This document shows positions 9,461 through 17,903 of a DNA stretch of 64,000 nucleotides, piece after piece. Below the pieces are notes generated by a model. The model did no database searches. It was not told the DNA's origin and saw nothing but the letters and a program-made list of their open reading frames with translations. The position numbers and the translations under genes are program-made. This DNA comes from Caenimonas sedimenti (GTDB lineage: Bacteria > Pseudomonadota > Gammaproteobacteria > Burkholderiales > Burkholderiaceae_C): the NCBI RefSeq assembly GCF_007833165.1, contig NZ_VOBQ01000002.1, forward strand, positions 1-64,000. The letters run 5' to 3'. Position 1 is the stretch's first letter. Every line of letters starts with the position of its first letter.

Positions 9461-10158
9461 GCGGCAGCCAGGTAGGCGCTCTGCGCGCTGGCGAGCGAAG
9501 CCTTCACTTGCCGCGTGACGTCGTCGGCCAGCACTTCCTCCTGGCCCGCTTCCACAGCATCCAGGGCTTGCCGCACCACGGATTCGGGCGTGGACTTCGG
9601 CATGTCGATGCCGCGCGTGAGGTCGGTGTCGACGAAGCCCATGTGCAGGCCAGTCACCAGCGTGCCTTGCGCGCGGAGTTCGTGGCGCAGGCCATTGGTC
9701 AGGGCCCAGGCCGCGGACTTGGTGGAGCCGTAGACGCCGAGCAGTGGCCGGTTGAGCCAGCTGGCGATGGACAGCACGTTCAGGATCGCGCCACCGCCGT
9801 TGCGCGCCAGCACCGGCGCGAAGGCCTGGGCCATGCGCAACGGGCCGAAGAAATTCGTCTCGAACTGCCTGCGGGCGGACTCCAGCGTCGGGTCCGCCAG
9901 GAAGCCACCGGGCGCTGCGATGCCCGCGTTGTTGATCAGCAAGGTCACGTCGCCGCAATGCGCGGCGGCCCGGGCCACCTGGTCGGCGTCCGTCACATCC
10001 AGCCGGATGGCCTCGACGCCTTCCAGCCGCACGGTGGCGGGGTCGCGCGCCGCCGCGTAGACCTTGCGCGCCCCCCGGGCCAGCGCTTCGCGCGCGAAAG
10101 CGAGCCCGATGCCGCGGTTGGCGCCGGTGATGAGGACGACGGCATTCTTGAGTTGCAT
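9457..10158 (-). CDS. SDR-family oxidoreductase
   Basis: A classical short-chain dehydrogenase of 233 residues: cofactor loop TGANRGIG near residue 10, NNAG near 80, and YGSTK (Tyr-x-x-x-Lys) near 145. It reduces or oxidises an unknown carbonyl or alcohol with NAD(P). The start is ATG at 10158 (MQLKNAVVLITG) with GGAG about 6 bases before it. It is the first gene of a two-gene operon with the MATE exporter and has a TetR operator right upstream. The likely role is modification of the toxic compound that the TetR protein senses, an inference from context. Confidence 0.85.
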   Translation of the reverse strand: MQLKNAVVLITGANRGIGLAFAREALARGARKVYAAARDPATVRLEGVEAIRLDVTDADQVARAAAHCGDVTLLINNAGIAAPGGFLADPTLESARRQFETNFFGPLRMAQAFAPVLARNGGGAILNVLSIASWLNRPLLGVYGSTKSAAWALTNGLRHELRAQGTLVTGLHMGFVDTDLTRGIDMPKSTPESVVRQALDAVEAGQEEVLADDVTRQVKASLASAQSAYLAAA

Positions 10159-10173
10159 GGTGGCTCCAGTATC

Positions 10174-10189
10174 TATGACGGCCGTCATA
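10174..10189. promoter_or_regulatory. TetR operator 1 (perfect 16-bp palindrome)
   Basis: TATGACGGCCGTCATA is a perfect inverted repeat 15 bases upstream of the SDR start. The same sequence with one change lies before the divergent tetR/MFS pair at 10839-10854. It is the probable binding site of the TetR protein encoded between the two copies. Confidence 0.72.
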
Positions 10190-10231
10190 TTTTTGTGTGC
10201 GAACGAAGGCAGCGAAGTGCTGGGCGAAGAT

Positions 10232-10819
10232 TCAGGAGGCCGGCGCCTCGAACTGCGCGAGCAGCGACTCGCGCGAGGCGGCGAGCAGGGCGCGGCCCTG
10301 CGCGTTGTCACCCACGGTGCGGGCGAGCTGCAGCGCGCCCACGAGCTGGCTGGCGATGATGGCGGGTGATTCCTTGGCGCTGCCGGGAGGCAGCACGGAG
10401 GCGACGCCGGCCAACAGGGCCTTCACCCGGTCCACGGCCGCGGCGCGCAGTTCCGGCGCCTGCCGCGGCATCTCGGAGGCGAGGGCCGCCACGGGGCAGC
10501 CGCCCTCCGGTGCTTCGAGGTGGCGGTCCGCCAGGTAATTCTCGACGAAGGCACGCAGCGGGCTGGACCCTTTGGCCATGCCGCTGTGCACGGCCTCCCG
10601 CATGCGCTCACGGCTCTCGGCGCCGGCGCGTTCCAGCGCCTCGGCCAGCAGAGCCTCGCGTGACGCGAAGTGCGCGTAGAAGCCGCCGTGGGTCAAGCCG
10701 CACTGCTTCATGATGTCCGCGACACCGACGCCATGGAAGCCGGTGGCGCGGATGGCGCGCGCCGCGGTGTCGACGATGCGATCGTGGGTGAGCTGCTTGC
10801 GGGTCGGTTGCAGGTCCAT
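10232..10819 (-). CDS. TetR/AcrR-family transcriptional repressor
   Basis: A 195-residue regulator with an N-terminal TetR HTH (residues about 12-58; GFHGVGVADIMKQCGLTHGG then FYAHFASREALL) and a variable C-terminal ligand domain containing EGGCPVAALASEMPRQ, typical of the NemR/YxaF-like branch that responds to electrophiles or drugs. It is divergent from the MFS exporter and upstream, on the same strand, of the SDR-MATE pair. A 16-bp palindrome sits in front of each transcription unit, so it probably represses itself, the MFS gene and the SDR-MATE operon. Confidence 0.87.
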   Translation of the reverse strand: MDLQPTRKQLTHDRIVDTAARAIRATGFHGVGVADIMKQCGLTHGGFYAHFASREALLAEALERAGAESRERMREAVHSGMAKGSSPLRAFVENYLADRHLEAPEGGCPVAALASEMPRQAPELRAAAVDRVKALLAGVASVLPPGSAKESPAIIASQLVGALQLARTVGDNAQGRALLAASRESLLAQFEAPAS

Positions 10820-10838
10820 GGGCCGGATTCTGGACTTT

Positions 10839-10854
10839 TATGATGGCCGTCATA
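10839..10854. promoter_or_regulatory. TetR operator 2
   Basis: TATGATGGCCGTCATA differs from operator 1 by a single base (7 of 8 pairs symmetrical). It lies in the divergent gap between tetR (start 10819) and the MFS gene (start 10901), where it could control both. Confidence 0.7.
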
Positions 10855-10900
10855 TTTGGAGGGGCTTTCTCGACCCGGCAGGGGCGCGAGAATCCGGGCC

Positions 10901-12103
10901 ATGCCTTCTTCGCTGTTCCGCCTGGCCCTGGTGCTGGGCCTCATCTCGGCCGTCGGGCCGTTCGCCATCGACATGTACCTGCCGGCGCTGCCCACCATCG
11001 GGCAGACGCTGGGTGCTTCGCCCGGCGCGGTGCAGGCGAGCCTGATCGCCTTCTTCGTGTCGCTCGGGGTCGGGCAGGTGATCTACGGCCCGGTCTCCGA
11101 CATGGTGGGCCGCAAGCCGCCGTTGTATTTCGGCCTGTTGCTGTTTGCCGCGGGCAGCGTGGGCTGTGCGCTGGCGCCGGACATCGGCACCTTGATCGCC
11201 CTGCGCTTCGTGCAGGGTCTCGGCGCCTGCGCCGGCATGGTGGTGCCGCGCGCGATCGTGCGCGACCTGCACACGGGCAACGAGGCCGCGCGGCTGATGT
11301 CGCTGCTGATGCTGGTGTTCAGCGTGTCGCCGATCCTGGCGCCGCTGGCGGGCAGCCTGCTGATCGAAGTGGCCGGCTGGCGCGCGGTGTTCTGGGCGGT
11401 GACGCTGGCCTCTGGCTTGTCGCTGGTGATGCTGTTCACGAGCCTGCCGGAAACGCGGCCGCCCGAAGAGCGCGTGGGCAGCAGTGTCGCCAGCGCCCTG
11501 GCCGGCTACGGGGTATTGTTGCAGGACCGTTACTTCCTGGGACTCTCGCTGATCGGCGGTTTCGGCGTGGCGAGCTTCTTCGCCTACCTCGCCAATTCTT
11601 CTTTCGTGCTGATCGACCACTACGGCCTGAGCACGCGCCAGTACGGGATCGCCTTCGCGGCCAACGCGGCGTCCTTCATCGGGGTCTCGCAGCTCACGGC
11701 GAAGCTGGGCACGCGCTTCGGCCTGGCCCCCATGGTCAAGGTGGCGGTGGCGCTGTATGCGGGCGTGATGGTGCTGGCGCTGGCCCTGAACCTGGCTGGC
11801 ATCGACAGCCTGGCCGTGCTGCTGGGGATGCTGTTCGTCGGCTACGGCTTCCTCGGCCTCGTGGTGCCGGCCACGATGGTCCTGTCGATGGAAGCGCACG
11901 GCACCATCGCGGGCACCGCGTCGGCGCTGGGCGGCACGCTGCACTTCGCGGCCGGCATCGCGGTCATGGGTTTGCTCATTCCGTTCGCCAACGGCAATCC
12001 GACGCCGATGCTGTGGGGCATCGCAGGCAGCGCCATGCTTGCTTTCGTGCTCACCCGGCTCACGCTGCGGGGACCGCATGCCCCGCCGGCTGAGCCAGCC
12101 TGA
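10901..12103 (+). CDS. Bcr/CflA-type MFS drug exporter
   Basis: A 400-residue major facilitator with 12 predicted membrane segments. The first helix carries the Bcr/CflA signature (GPFAIDMYLPALPTIG), with GPVSDMVGRKP as the loop 2-3 motif A and VVPRAIVRDL after helix 4. It exports drugs such as bicyclomycin or phenicols in relatives; the true substrate is unknown. The start is ATG at 10901; a TTG at 10856 is in frame but would begin inside the operator region. It is divergent from tetR and carries TetR operator 2 in its leader. Confidence 0.87.
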   Translation: MPSSLFRLALVLGLISAVGPFAIDMYLPALPTIGQTLGASPGAVQASLIAFFVSLGVGQVIYGPVSDMVGRKPPLYFGLLLFAAGSVGCALAPDIGTLIALRFVQGLGACAGMVVPRAIVRDLHTGNEAARLMSLLMLVFSVSPILAPLAGSLLIEVAGWRAVFWAVTLASGLSLVMLFTSLPETRPPEERVGSSVASALAGYGVLLQDRYFLGLSLIGGFGVASFFAYLANSSFVLIDHYGLSTRQYGIAFAANAASFIGVSQLTAKLGTRFGLAPMVKVAVALYAGVMVLALALNLAGIDSLAVLLGMLFVGYGFLGLVVPATMVLSMEAHGTIAGTASALGGTLHFAAGIAVMGLLIPFANGNPTPMLWGIAGSAMLAFVLTRLTLRGPHAPPAEPA

Positions 12104-12262
12104 CCGGCTTTTCCGCCTGGGCAAAGAGGCCCTTGTCGGACGATGCGCGCGCGCCGGTTCCTACAACGTGCGTTGTGGGCCTCGCTGACGATGAACTCAC
12201 CGAAGCGCAGTCAGACCTCCTACCGTCGCCTGCCAGTGCGCTCGTCGTCACGGAGAATTCTG

Positions 12263-12565
12263 ATGAAAGCCGCAATCGCCCTCTGTACCGCGCTGGCCCT
12301 TGCGCCCGCGTTCGCCGAAGACCTGGTGGCCCGCGAGGGCAACGATTCGGTGCGTCTCGCCGACGCGCCGTGCCAGAACCAGGTGATCATGAAACTCGTC
12401 GAGCCGAGCACGCACGGCGAATACAAGGCCGCCTCGGCCACCGTGCAAGGCCAGAACTTCGTGGCCTGCTGGCGCGAGATGGGCAGTGTCGCCCATCTGG
12501 TCTATGAGGACGGCGACCAGGGGATCATCCCCATGGTGGAACTCAAGAAAGAGATTTCCGCCTGA
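12263..12565 (+). CDS. Small exported protein, unknown function
   Basis: A 100-residue protein with a clear signal peptide (MKAAIALCTALALAPAFAED) cleaved after AFA. The mature part has two cysteines (APCQNQ and FVACWR), likely one disulphide. GGAG stands 8 bases before the ATG. I do not recognise a family. It lies alone between the MFS gene and a convergent small exported protein, with a hairpin between them. Confidence 0.7.
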   Translation: MKAAIALCTALALAPAFAEDLVAREGNDSVRLADAPCQNQVIMKLVEPSTHGEYKAASATVQGQNFVACWREMGSVAHLVYEDGDQGIIPMVELKKEISA

Positions 12566-12657
12566 CGTTCACCTGGATTCCGGCGCGGGTTACCGCATGG
12601 TTTTGCCGTGCGCCCGGCCGGGGAATCGTCACTTGCGACGAGTTTGCTGCCATTGAT

Positions 12658-12680
12658 GCGCACCCGAAGGTGCGCTCTTC
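12658..12680 (+). terminator. Hairpin between convergent genes
   Basis: GCGCACC pairs with GGTGCGC over a CGAA loop and is followed by TCTTC. It lies between two convergent small genes and may end transcription of the exported 100-residue protein. The T-tract is poor. Confidence 0.4.
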
Positions 12681-12689
12681 ATCTCCGGG

Positions 12690-13052
12690 TCAGCGATACC
12701 GCGAGTCGTTGGGATAGCGGTCGTACGCATTGGCGACACCGTCGGCGTCGTGGTCGTAGGATGGTGCGAGCGCGTAGTTGCCCGGAACGCTGCCATGCGG
12801 GATGGCCCGGCCGTATTGGTCGACGTATGTCGGCTGGCTGATCACGGTATGCCGGCCCGCCGTGTCGACCTGGACCTGGCGCCCGTAGGCGTCGGTGTAG
12901 ACGTGCGTGATGGTCCCCGCGGGCCTCGGGTCGTACGGGACGCCGAAGATCCGGGAGAGGGTATTCCCCACGCCGTCGATCAGGTCGGCCTGCGCAACGC
13001 CGCCGAACGTGCAAGCGGCCACTGCGGCCGCGGTCACTGCGAACTTCTTCAT
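12690..13052 (-). CDS. Exported protein with C-terminal calcium-loop-like segment
   Basis: A 120-residue protein. The signal peptide is MKKFAVTAAAVAACTFGGVA, cut before QADL. The middle is Tyr/Gly/Asp-rich, and the end reads YDHDADGVANAYDRYPNDSR, which resembles a thrombospondin type 3 or EF-hand-like calcium loop. Small exported proteins of this kind are common in Comamonadaceae and have no known function. Confidence 0.7.
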   Translation of the reverse strand: MKKFAVTAAAVAACTFGGVAQADLIDGVGNTLSRIFGVPYDPRPAGTITHVYTDAYGRQVQVDTAGRHTVISQPTYVDQYGRAIPHGSVPGNYALAPSYDHDADGVANAYDRYPNDSRYR

Positions 13053-13251
13053 GAGCTACTCCTTGCGCGGAAAACTCCGCTTCCAGTGATTGCATCGTGA
13101 AGAGGGTTCGTGAGGGAGCGGCCTGGTGGCCGTTGACACGTGCGGGCAGTCCTGCGCGGCTGTAGGGCTGCGCTGGTCATCACTGCGCGGACATCGTGCC
13201 AACAAGGCCGGGACTGACACGTGAGGCAGGCGTGGCGCACAATCCTGCGCC

Positions 13252-14895
13252 ATGCAGCGCGAGACCCCGCCAGACCGCCGGACCGCCAGGAGCGAGCTGA
13301 CGGCCGCCGCGCGCGATACCGCGGTGTTCCTGCAGCCGCGCGATCGCATTCATGAGCTGGTGGATGCCTGGCTGCGCGCTTTGCCGGCGCGGCCCGCACA
13401 GGCCGTCGTGCTGGCCCAGCATGCCAGCGCGATCGAGGCCGCCTGGGCCCGCGGCAAACGTGCACCGCCCAGCCTGAATTTCACGCCGAAGGAAGTCGGG
13501 CTGCTGGACAAGCCCTTCTCCCTGGCACGCATCGAAACCAACGTCCTCGCGAAGATGAACGCCGACGGCCGCGTGCCCCAGCGCACGGTGCTGGTGGTGG
13601 ACATGGACTGGTTGCTGGGCGCCGCCTCGGCCATGGCGAACGGCGCGCTCTGGAGCACGATGATCGAAGGCATGCTGAAGCTCGGCGTGCTGGGCTGCCT
13701 GTCGCTGTACCACCGGCGGCACCTGCCCGAGCGTGACCTGCTCGCCGGACTGCACGCGCACACCGCCGTCCTGGCGGCCGACGGCTGCCGCATCAATCCC
13801 TACAAGTTGCCGCCGGAAGCCAGCGTCAACCCGGGCAGCGCGTACTCGGCGCAGATGCGCGTGGACCACTGGCTCGGCCACCTCAGTCCCGCGCTGCTGC
13901 CGGATCGCAGCGATGCACCACGCGGCGTCGAACCGCTGGAAGCGCCGTTGTCCGGCGGCGAGATGCACGAGATGCTGCGCGGTGGTGCTTCGGACATCGA
14001 CGATGCGCCGCCGGTGTCCTCCACCGAACGCTGGAAGGTGCGCTGCCTGGGCAACATGCGCGCCTACCGCAGCGACGGCCAACCCATCCTGTGGCACCGC
14101 GAAGACCGCCCCGGCAAAGCCGGCTCCACGCGCAAGCTGCGCGGCCTGTTCGCGATGCTGCTGCTCGCGGCCGACCGCGGCGCGACGGCCGCTGAACTGA
14201 TCGAGGTGTTGTGGCCGGATGCCAGCACGCCCGAGCTCGCGCTGAATCGCCTGCACCACACCGTGAACGAACTGCGGCGCTGCCTGCTGCCGCCCGTGGC
14301 CGGCGAGGAACGCGTCGCCCCGCGACAGCACCCCTACCTGGTGCGGCACGACCAGCGCTATTTCCTTCGCTTGCCGCCGAATTCGTGGATCGACGTGGAG
14401 GAGTTTCCGCAGCTGTGCCGCCAGGGCGGCGACCTGCTGCGTGACGGCCGCTTGCGCGAAGCGCTGATCTGTTTCGAATCGGCGTTGAAGCTCTACACCG
14501 GCGATCTGTTCGCCGATCTGCCGGCCAGCCTGACCGATGGCGCCGACGCGGACTGGTGCGCGAGCACGCGCGCGTGGCTGCGCGAGTTGTGCCTGAAGGT
14601 GCACGCCGATTGCGCGCGCAGCCACCGCGAGCTGGGCAACCTGCTGCAAGCCGCGGCGCACTGCCACACGCTGCTCAAGCAGGAGCCGGCGAGCAGCTTC
14701 GCGCACTCTGAACTGATGCGGCTGCACGCGATGCAAGGCCGGCGTGAGGCGCTCGACCGGCAGTTCCAGTTGTATCGCCAGACCATGCTGGCCGCGAGCC
14801 ACGCGAAGGCCGCCGCGTTGCCGCTGATGGACCTCTACGTCGAGTTGATGGAATCGCTGGCCCCCGTGAAAACCCCAAGAAGCGCGAGGGCCTGA
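13252..14895 (+). CDS. MEDS-BTAD transcriptional activator of the aryl-phosphate cluster
   Basis: A 547-residue regulator. Residues about 20-190 resemble the MEDS sensor domain of DcmR: the stretch VLVVDMDWLLGAA, then a conserved Glu helix, CLSLYHRRHLPERDLLAGL and NPYKLPP. Residues about 275-370 form an OmpR/SARP-type winged helix (GLFAMLLLAADRGATAAELI, then EVLWPD). Residues about 380-535 form a bacterial transcriptional activator (BTAD) TPR-like domain. It is transcribed in the same direction as, and 76 bases before, the split PEP-synthase operon, so it is the obvious regulator of that operon. MEDS domains are thought to sense small hydrocarbon derivatives, which fits an aromatic inducer. 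The domain calls come from pattern recognition; the MEDS call is the less certain one. Confidence 0.75.
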   Translation: MQRETPPDRRTARSELTAAARDTAVFLQPRDRIHELVDAWLRALPARPAQAVVLAQHASAIEAAWARGKRAPPSLNFTPKEVGLLDKPFSLARIETNVLAKMNADGRVPQRTVLVVDMDWLLGAASAMANGALWSTMIEGMLKLGVLGCLSLYHRRHLPERDLLAGLHAHTAVLAADGCRINPYKLPPEASVNPGSAYSAQMRVDHWLGHLSPALLPDRSDAPRGVEPLEAPLSGGEMHEMLRGGASDIDDAPPVSSTERWKVRCLGNMRAYRSDGQPILWHREDRPGKAGSTRKLRGLFAMLLLAADRGATAAELIEVLWPDASTPELALNRLHHTVNELRRCLLPPVAGEERVAPRQHPYLVRHDQRYFLRLPPNSWIDVEEFPQLCRQGGDLLRDGRLREALICFESALKLYTGDLFADLPASLTDGADADWCASTRAWLRELCLKVHADCARSHRELGNLLQAAAHCHTLLKQEPASSFAHSELMRLHAMQGRREALDRQFQLYRQTMLAASHAKAAALPLMDLYVELMESLAPVKTPRSARA

Positions 14896-14971
14896 GCGCC
14901 GCAAAACCACAGAAAAACCAAAGTCCGGCGCATACGATGCGACTCATTCGAAGCAAGCCAAAGGGCTTCCA

Positions 14972-16051
14972 ATGACGGCTCCCCACACGGTCGAATTCAG
15001 CGCGGCGACACCGGACGACGAGACCCGCCTCGGCGGCAAATGCGCGTCGCTGGTGCGCATGGTGCGCAGCGGTGCGCCGGTGCCGCCGGGGTTCGCGGTG
15101 ACCACCGCCGCCTGGAACGCGATGCTGGGGCAAGGGGGATTGGCGCGACGCATCGCCGCCGCCGTCGAAGGGCTGCAGCCCGGTGATGTCGCGGGCCAGC
15201 AAGCCGCGGCCGAATGCATCGCGAAACTCTTTGCCGGCGAGCCCCTGCCCGCTGAAGTGGCCGCGGCGGTCACCTGCGCCTACGAAACCCTGTGCCGTAT
15301 GGAAGGCGCCGACGGTGACTTGCCGGTCGCGGTGCGCAGTTCAGCCACCGCCGAAGACCTGCCAGACGCCAGCTTCGCCGGCCAGCAGGACACCTACCTC
15401 TGGGTCGTCGGTGTCGATGACGTGCTGCGGCGCGTGCGCGATTGCTGGGCCAGCCTCTACACGGCGCGCGCCATCGGCTATCGCGCCGACCGCGGCATCG
15501 CGCACGCCGGCGTGCAGATGGCCGTGGGCGTGCAGAAGATGGTCGACGCTCGCGTTGCCGGGGTCGCGATGACGCTGGATCCGCTCAACGGTGACCGCAC
15601 GCGCATCGCCATCGACGCTTCGTGGGGGCTGGGCGAAACCGTGGTGTCGGGTGACGTCACGCCCGACCATTTCGTCGTCGACAAGGTGCTGCGCCAAGTG
15701 GTCAGCCGCACGATCTCGTCGAAGGCCGTGGAGGTGGTGGCCGATCGCGCGTCTCGCTGCACCGTGCACCGCGACGTGCCGGCCGACCGCCGCGAAGCTC
15801 CCTGCCTGGACGATCAACAGATCCAGGCCGTCGCCTCCATGGCGCGCCAGCTGGAGAAGCAGTTCGGCGGGCCGCAGGACATCGAATGGGCCTTCGAGGA
15901 CACCCCAGGGCAGCCTTGTGGCCGCCTCATGTTGCTGCAGTGCCGGCCCGAGACCGTCTGGTCGCAGCGCAAGCCCGGGGTGGCCCACGCATCCGCCGGC
16001 CTGAGCGGCCTGGTCGCCAACCTGCTGACGCCCGTCCGCATCCAGGCCTGA
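14972..16051 (+). CDS. PEP-synthase-like ATP-binding subunit (phenylphosphate synthase PpsB / CreI-H type)
   Basis: A 359-residue protein that corresponds to only the N-terminal ATP-grasp part of phosphoenolpyruvate synthase: GGKCASLVRMVRSGAPVPPG near the N-terminus, AVRSSATAEDLPDASFAGQQ near 125, and the C-terminal CRPETVW. It lacks the swivelling His domain, which is encoded by the next gene 37 bases on. In Thauera phenylphosphate synthase and the Corynebacterium CreHI pair the same split (about 40 and 70 kDa) transfers a phosphoryl group from ATP to a phenol. I infer that this subunit binds ATP and phosphorylates the histidine of the partner. It is the first gene of a six-gene operon. Confidence 0.82.
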   Translation: MTAPHTVEFSAATPDDETRLGGKCASLVRMVRSGAPVPPGFAVTTAAWNAMLGQGGLARRIAAAVEGLQPGDVAGQQAAAECIAKLFAGEPLPAEVAAAVTCAYETLCRMEGADGDLPVAVRSSATAEDLPDASFAGQQDTYLWVVGVDDVLRRVRDCWASLYTARAIGYRADRGIAHAGVQMAVGVQKMVDARVAGVAMTLDPLNGDRTRIAIDASWGLGETVVSGDVTPDHFVVDKVLRQVVSRTISSKAVEVVADRASRCTVHRDVPADRREAPCLDDQQIQAVASMARQLEKQFGGPQDIEWAFEDTPGQPCGRLMLLQCRPETVWSQRKPGVAHASAGLSGLVANLLTPVRIQA

Positions 16052-16088
16052 ACGCCCTTCCCACGCACCAGACACCCAGGAGACGACC

Positions 16089-17903
16089 ATGACCCAGGCC
16101 AAATTCCCCAGCCCGTACGAGCTGCCCGCGCCCGCCGGCGCCGAAGACTGGCGCAGCATGTACCCCTACTACATGACCTTCCGCGACGACCTGCGCGCGG
16201 AGGAGGAGGGCAAGTTCTGGTTCTGCGATTCGCAGCACTGGCCGCAGCCCTTCCGCCCGTTCGAGTCGCTCACGGTGGAGTTCGCGGTCAAGGCCCTGGG
16301 GCAGTACAACACGCGGCACTACATGGTGCCGCCGGCCAACGGCGTGGAGGCGCGCTTCCACAACGGCTACTGCTACCTGAGCCCGGTGGCGGCGCCGCCC
16401 GAGGACATCCCGAAGCGCGTGGAACTCTTCATGCAGCGCGCCGGCTACTACTTCGGCAACTGGGACCGCCTGATCGAGAACTGGCGCAAGAAGGTGCTGG
16501 CCTGCATCGGCGAAATGGAGGCGGTGCGCTTCGATCCGCTGCCCGAGATGGTGCCGATGGAATGGATCGAGTCCGGGGCCGGCATCGACAACACCGTGCC
16601 GCTGCTCGACGCGTACGACAAGGCCATCTCGCTGTGCTACCGCACCTGGAACTACCACTTCGAATTCCTCAACCTGGGTTACGCGGCGTATCTCGACTTC
16701 TTCATGTTCTGCAAGCAGAACTTCCCTTCGATCTCCGACCTGCTGATCGCCAAGATGGTCCAGGGCGTCAACGTCGACCTGTTCCGGCCCGACGACGAGC
16801 TGAAGAAGCTGGCGCACCTGGCGGTGGAGCTCGACCTGGCCAACGCGTTCGCCAACCCGGCCGACGTCGCGGCGACGCTGGCCCGCGTGGCCGCGCGCCC
16901 GGGTGGCGAGCGCTGGCTGGCTGCCTGGAAGGGCGCGCAGGACCCGTGGTTCAACTTCACTTCGGGCAACGGCTTCTACGCCGACGACAAGTACTGGTGC
17001 GAGCACCTCGACATCCCGCTGGGCTACGTCGCCGACTACATCGTGCGCATCCAGAAGGGGGAGAACATCGAGCGTCCGGTGGCCGCCCTGCAGGCCGAAC
17101 GCGAGCGTGTCACCCAGGAGGTGCGTGAGCTGCTCGATGGCGAGGCGCTGGCCACCTTCGAAGGCAAGCTGGGCCTGGCGCGCACCGTGTTCCCGTACGT
17201 GGAGGACCACAACTTCTACATCGAGCATTGGTCCATGGGCGTGTTCTGGCGCAAGATGCGCGAACTGTCGGTGCTGTTGCAACAGGCCGGCTTCTGGACC
17301 GATGCGAACGACATGTTCTACCTGGGCCGCAACGAAGTGCGCGACGTGCTGGCCGACCACTGCATGTCCTGGGGCGTCGGTGCCAAGCCGATCGGCCGCA
17401 AGCACCTCGACCCGCTGATCGCCGCGCGCAAGAAGACGATGGCGGCACTGGCGACGCAGCCACCCAAGCCGGCGCTGAACACGCCGCCCGAAGTGATCAC
17501 GGAGCCGTTCACCATCATGCTGTGGGGCATCACCAGCGAAAGCATCGGTGCCTGGCTGGGCCGCGGCAGCGGCGAGAACAAGTTGAAGGGCATGGCCGCC
17601 TCGCCGGGCCTGGTCGAAGGGCTGGCTCGCGTGATCCGCAGCGCGGACCAACTGAGCGAAGTGCAGCCTGGCGAGATCCTGGTGGCACCCGTCACCGCGC
17701 CGAGCTGGGCCCCGGTGTTCGGCAAGATCGCTGCCACGGTCACGGACATCGGCGGCATGATGAGCCACGCCTCCATCGTCTGTCGCGAGTACGGGCTGCC
17801 CGCCGTCACCGGCACCGGCAACGCCAGCAGCGTGATCAAGACCGGCCAGCGCCTGCGGGTGGATGGCAACACGGGCACGGTCGAAGTGCTGGCCGAAGCC
17901 TGA
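16089..17903 (+). CDS. PEP-utilising phosphotransfer subunit (phenylphosphate synthase PpsA-like)
   Basis: A 604-residue protein. The C-terminal 90 residues are the swivelling PEP-utiliser domain with the phosphorylatable His560 in TDIGGMMSHASIVCREYGLP. The long N-terminal part (FPSPYELPAPAGAEDW, YPYYMTF, QYNTRHYMVPPANG) resembles the large subunit of phenylphosphate synthase rather than PEP synthase or rifampicin phosphotransferase. With the preceding ATP-binding protein it should phosphorylate a hydroxylated substrate, probably a phenol. The small CBS-domain third subunit of Thauera is absent. Its stop is directly followed by the ATG of the SDR gene, a sign of coupled expression. Confidence 0.82.
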   Translation: MTQAKFPSPYELPAPAGAEDWRSMYPYYMTFRDDLRAEEEGKFWFCDSQHWPQPFRPFESLTVEFAVKALGQYNTRHYMVPPANGVEARFHNGYCYLSPVAAPPEDIPKRVELFMQRAGYYFGNWDRLIENWRKKVLACIGEMEAVRFDPLPEMVPMEWIESGAGIDNTVPLLDAYDKAISLCYRTWNYHFEFLNLGYAAYLDFFMFCKQNFPSISDLLIAKMVQGVNVDLFRPDDELKKLAHLAVELDLANAFANPADVAATLARVAARPGGERWLAAWKGAQDPWFNFTSGNGFYADDKYWCEHLDIPLGYVADYIVRIQKGENIERPVAALQAERERVTQEVRELLDGEALATFEGKLGLARTVFPYVEDHNFYIEHWSMGVFWRKMRELSVLLQQAGFWTDANDMFYLGRNEVRDVLADHCMSWGVGAKPIGRKHLDPLIAARKKTMAALATQPPKPALNTPPEVITEPFTIMLWGITSESIGAWLGRGSGENKLKGMAASPGLVEGLARVIRSADQLSEVQPGEILVAPVTAPSWAPVFGKIAATVTDIGGMMSHASIVCREYGLPAVTGTGNASSVIKTGQRLRVDGNTGTVEVLAEA

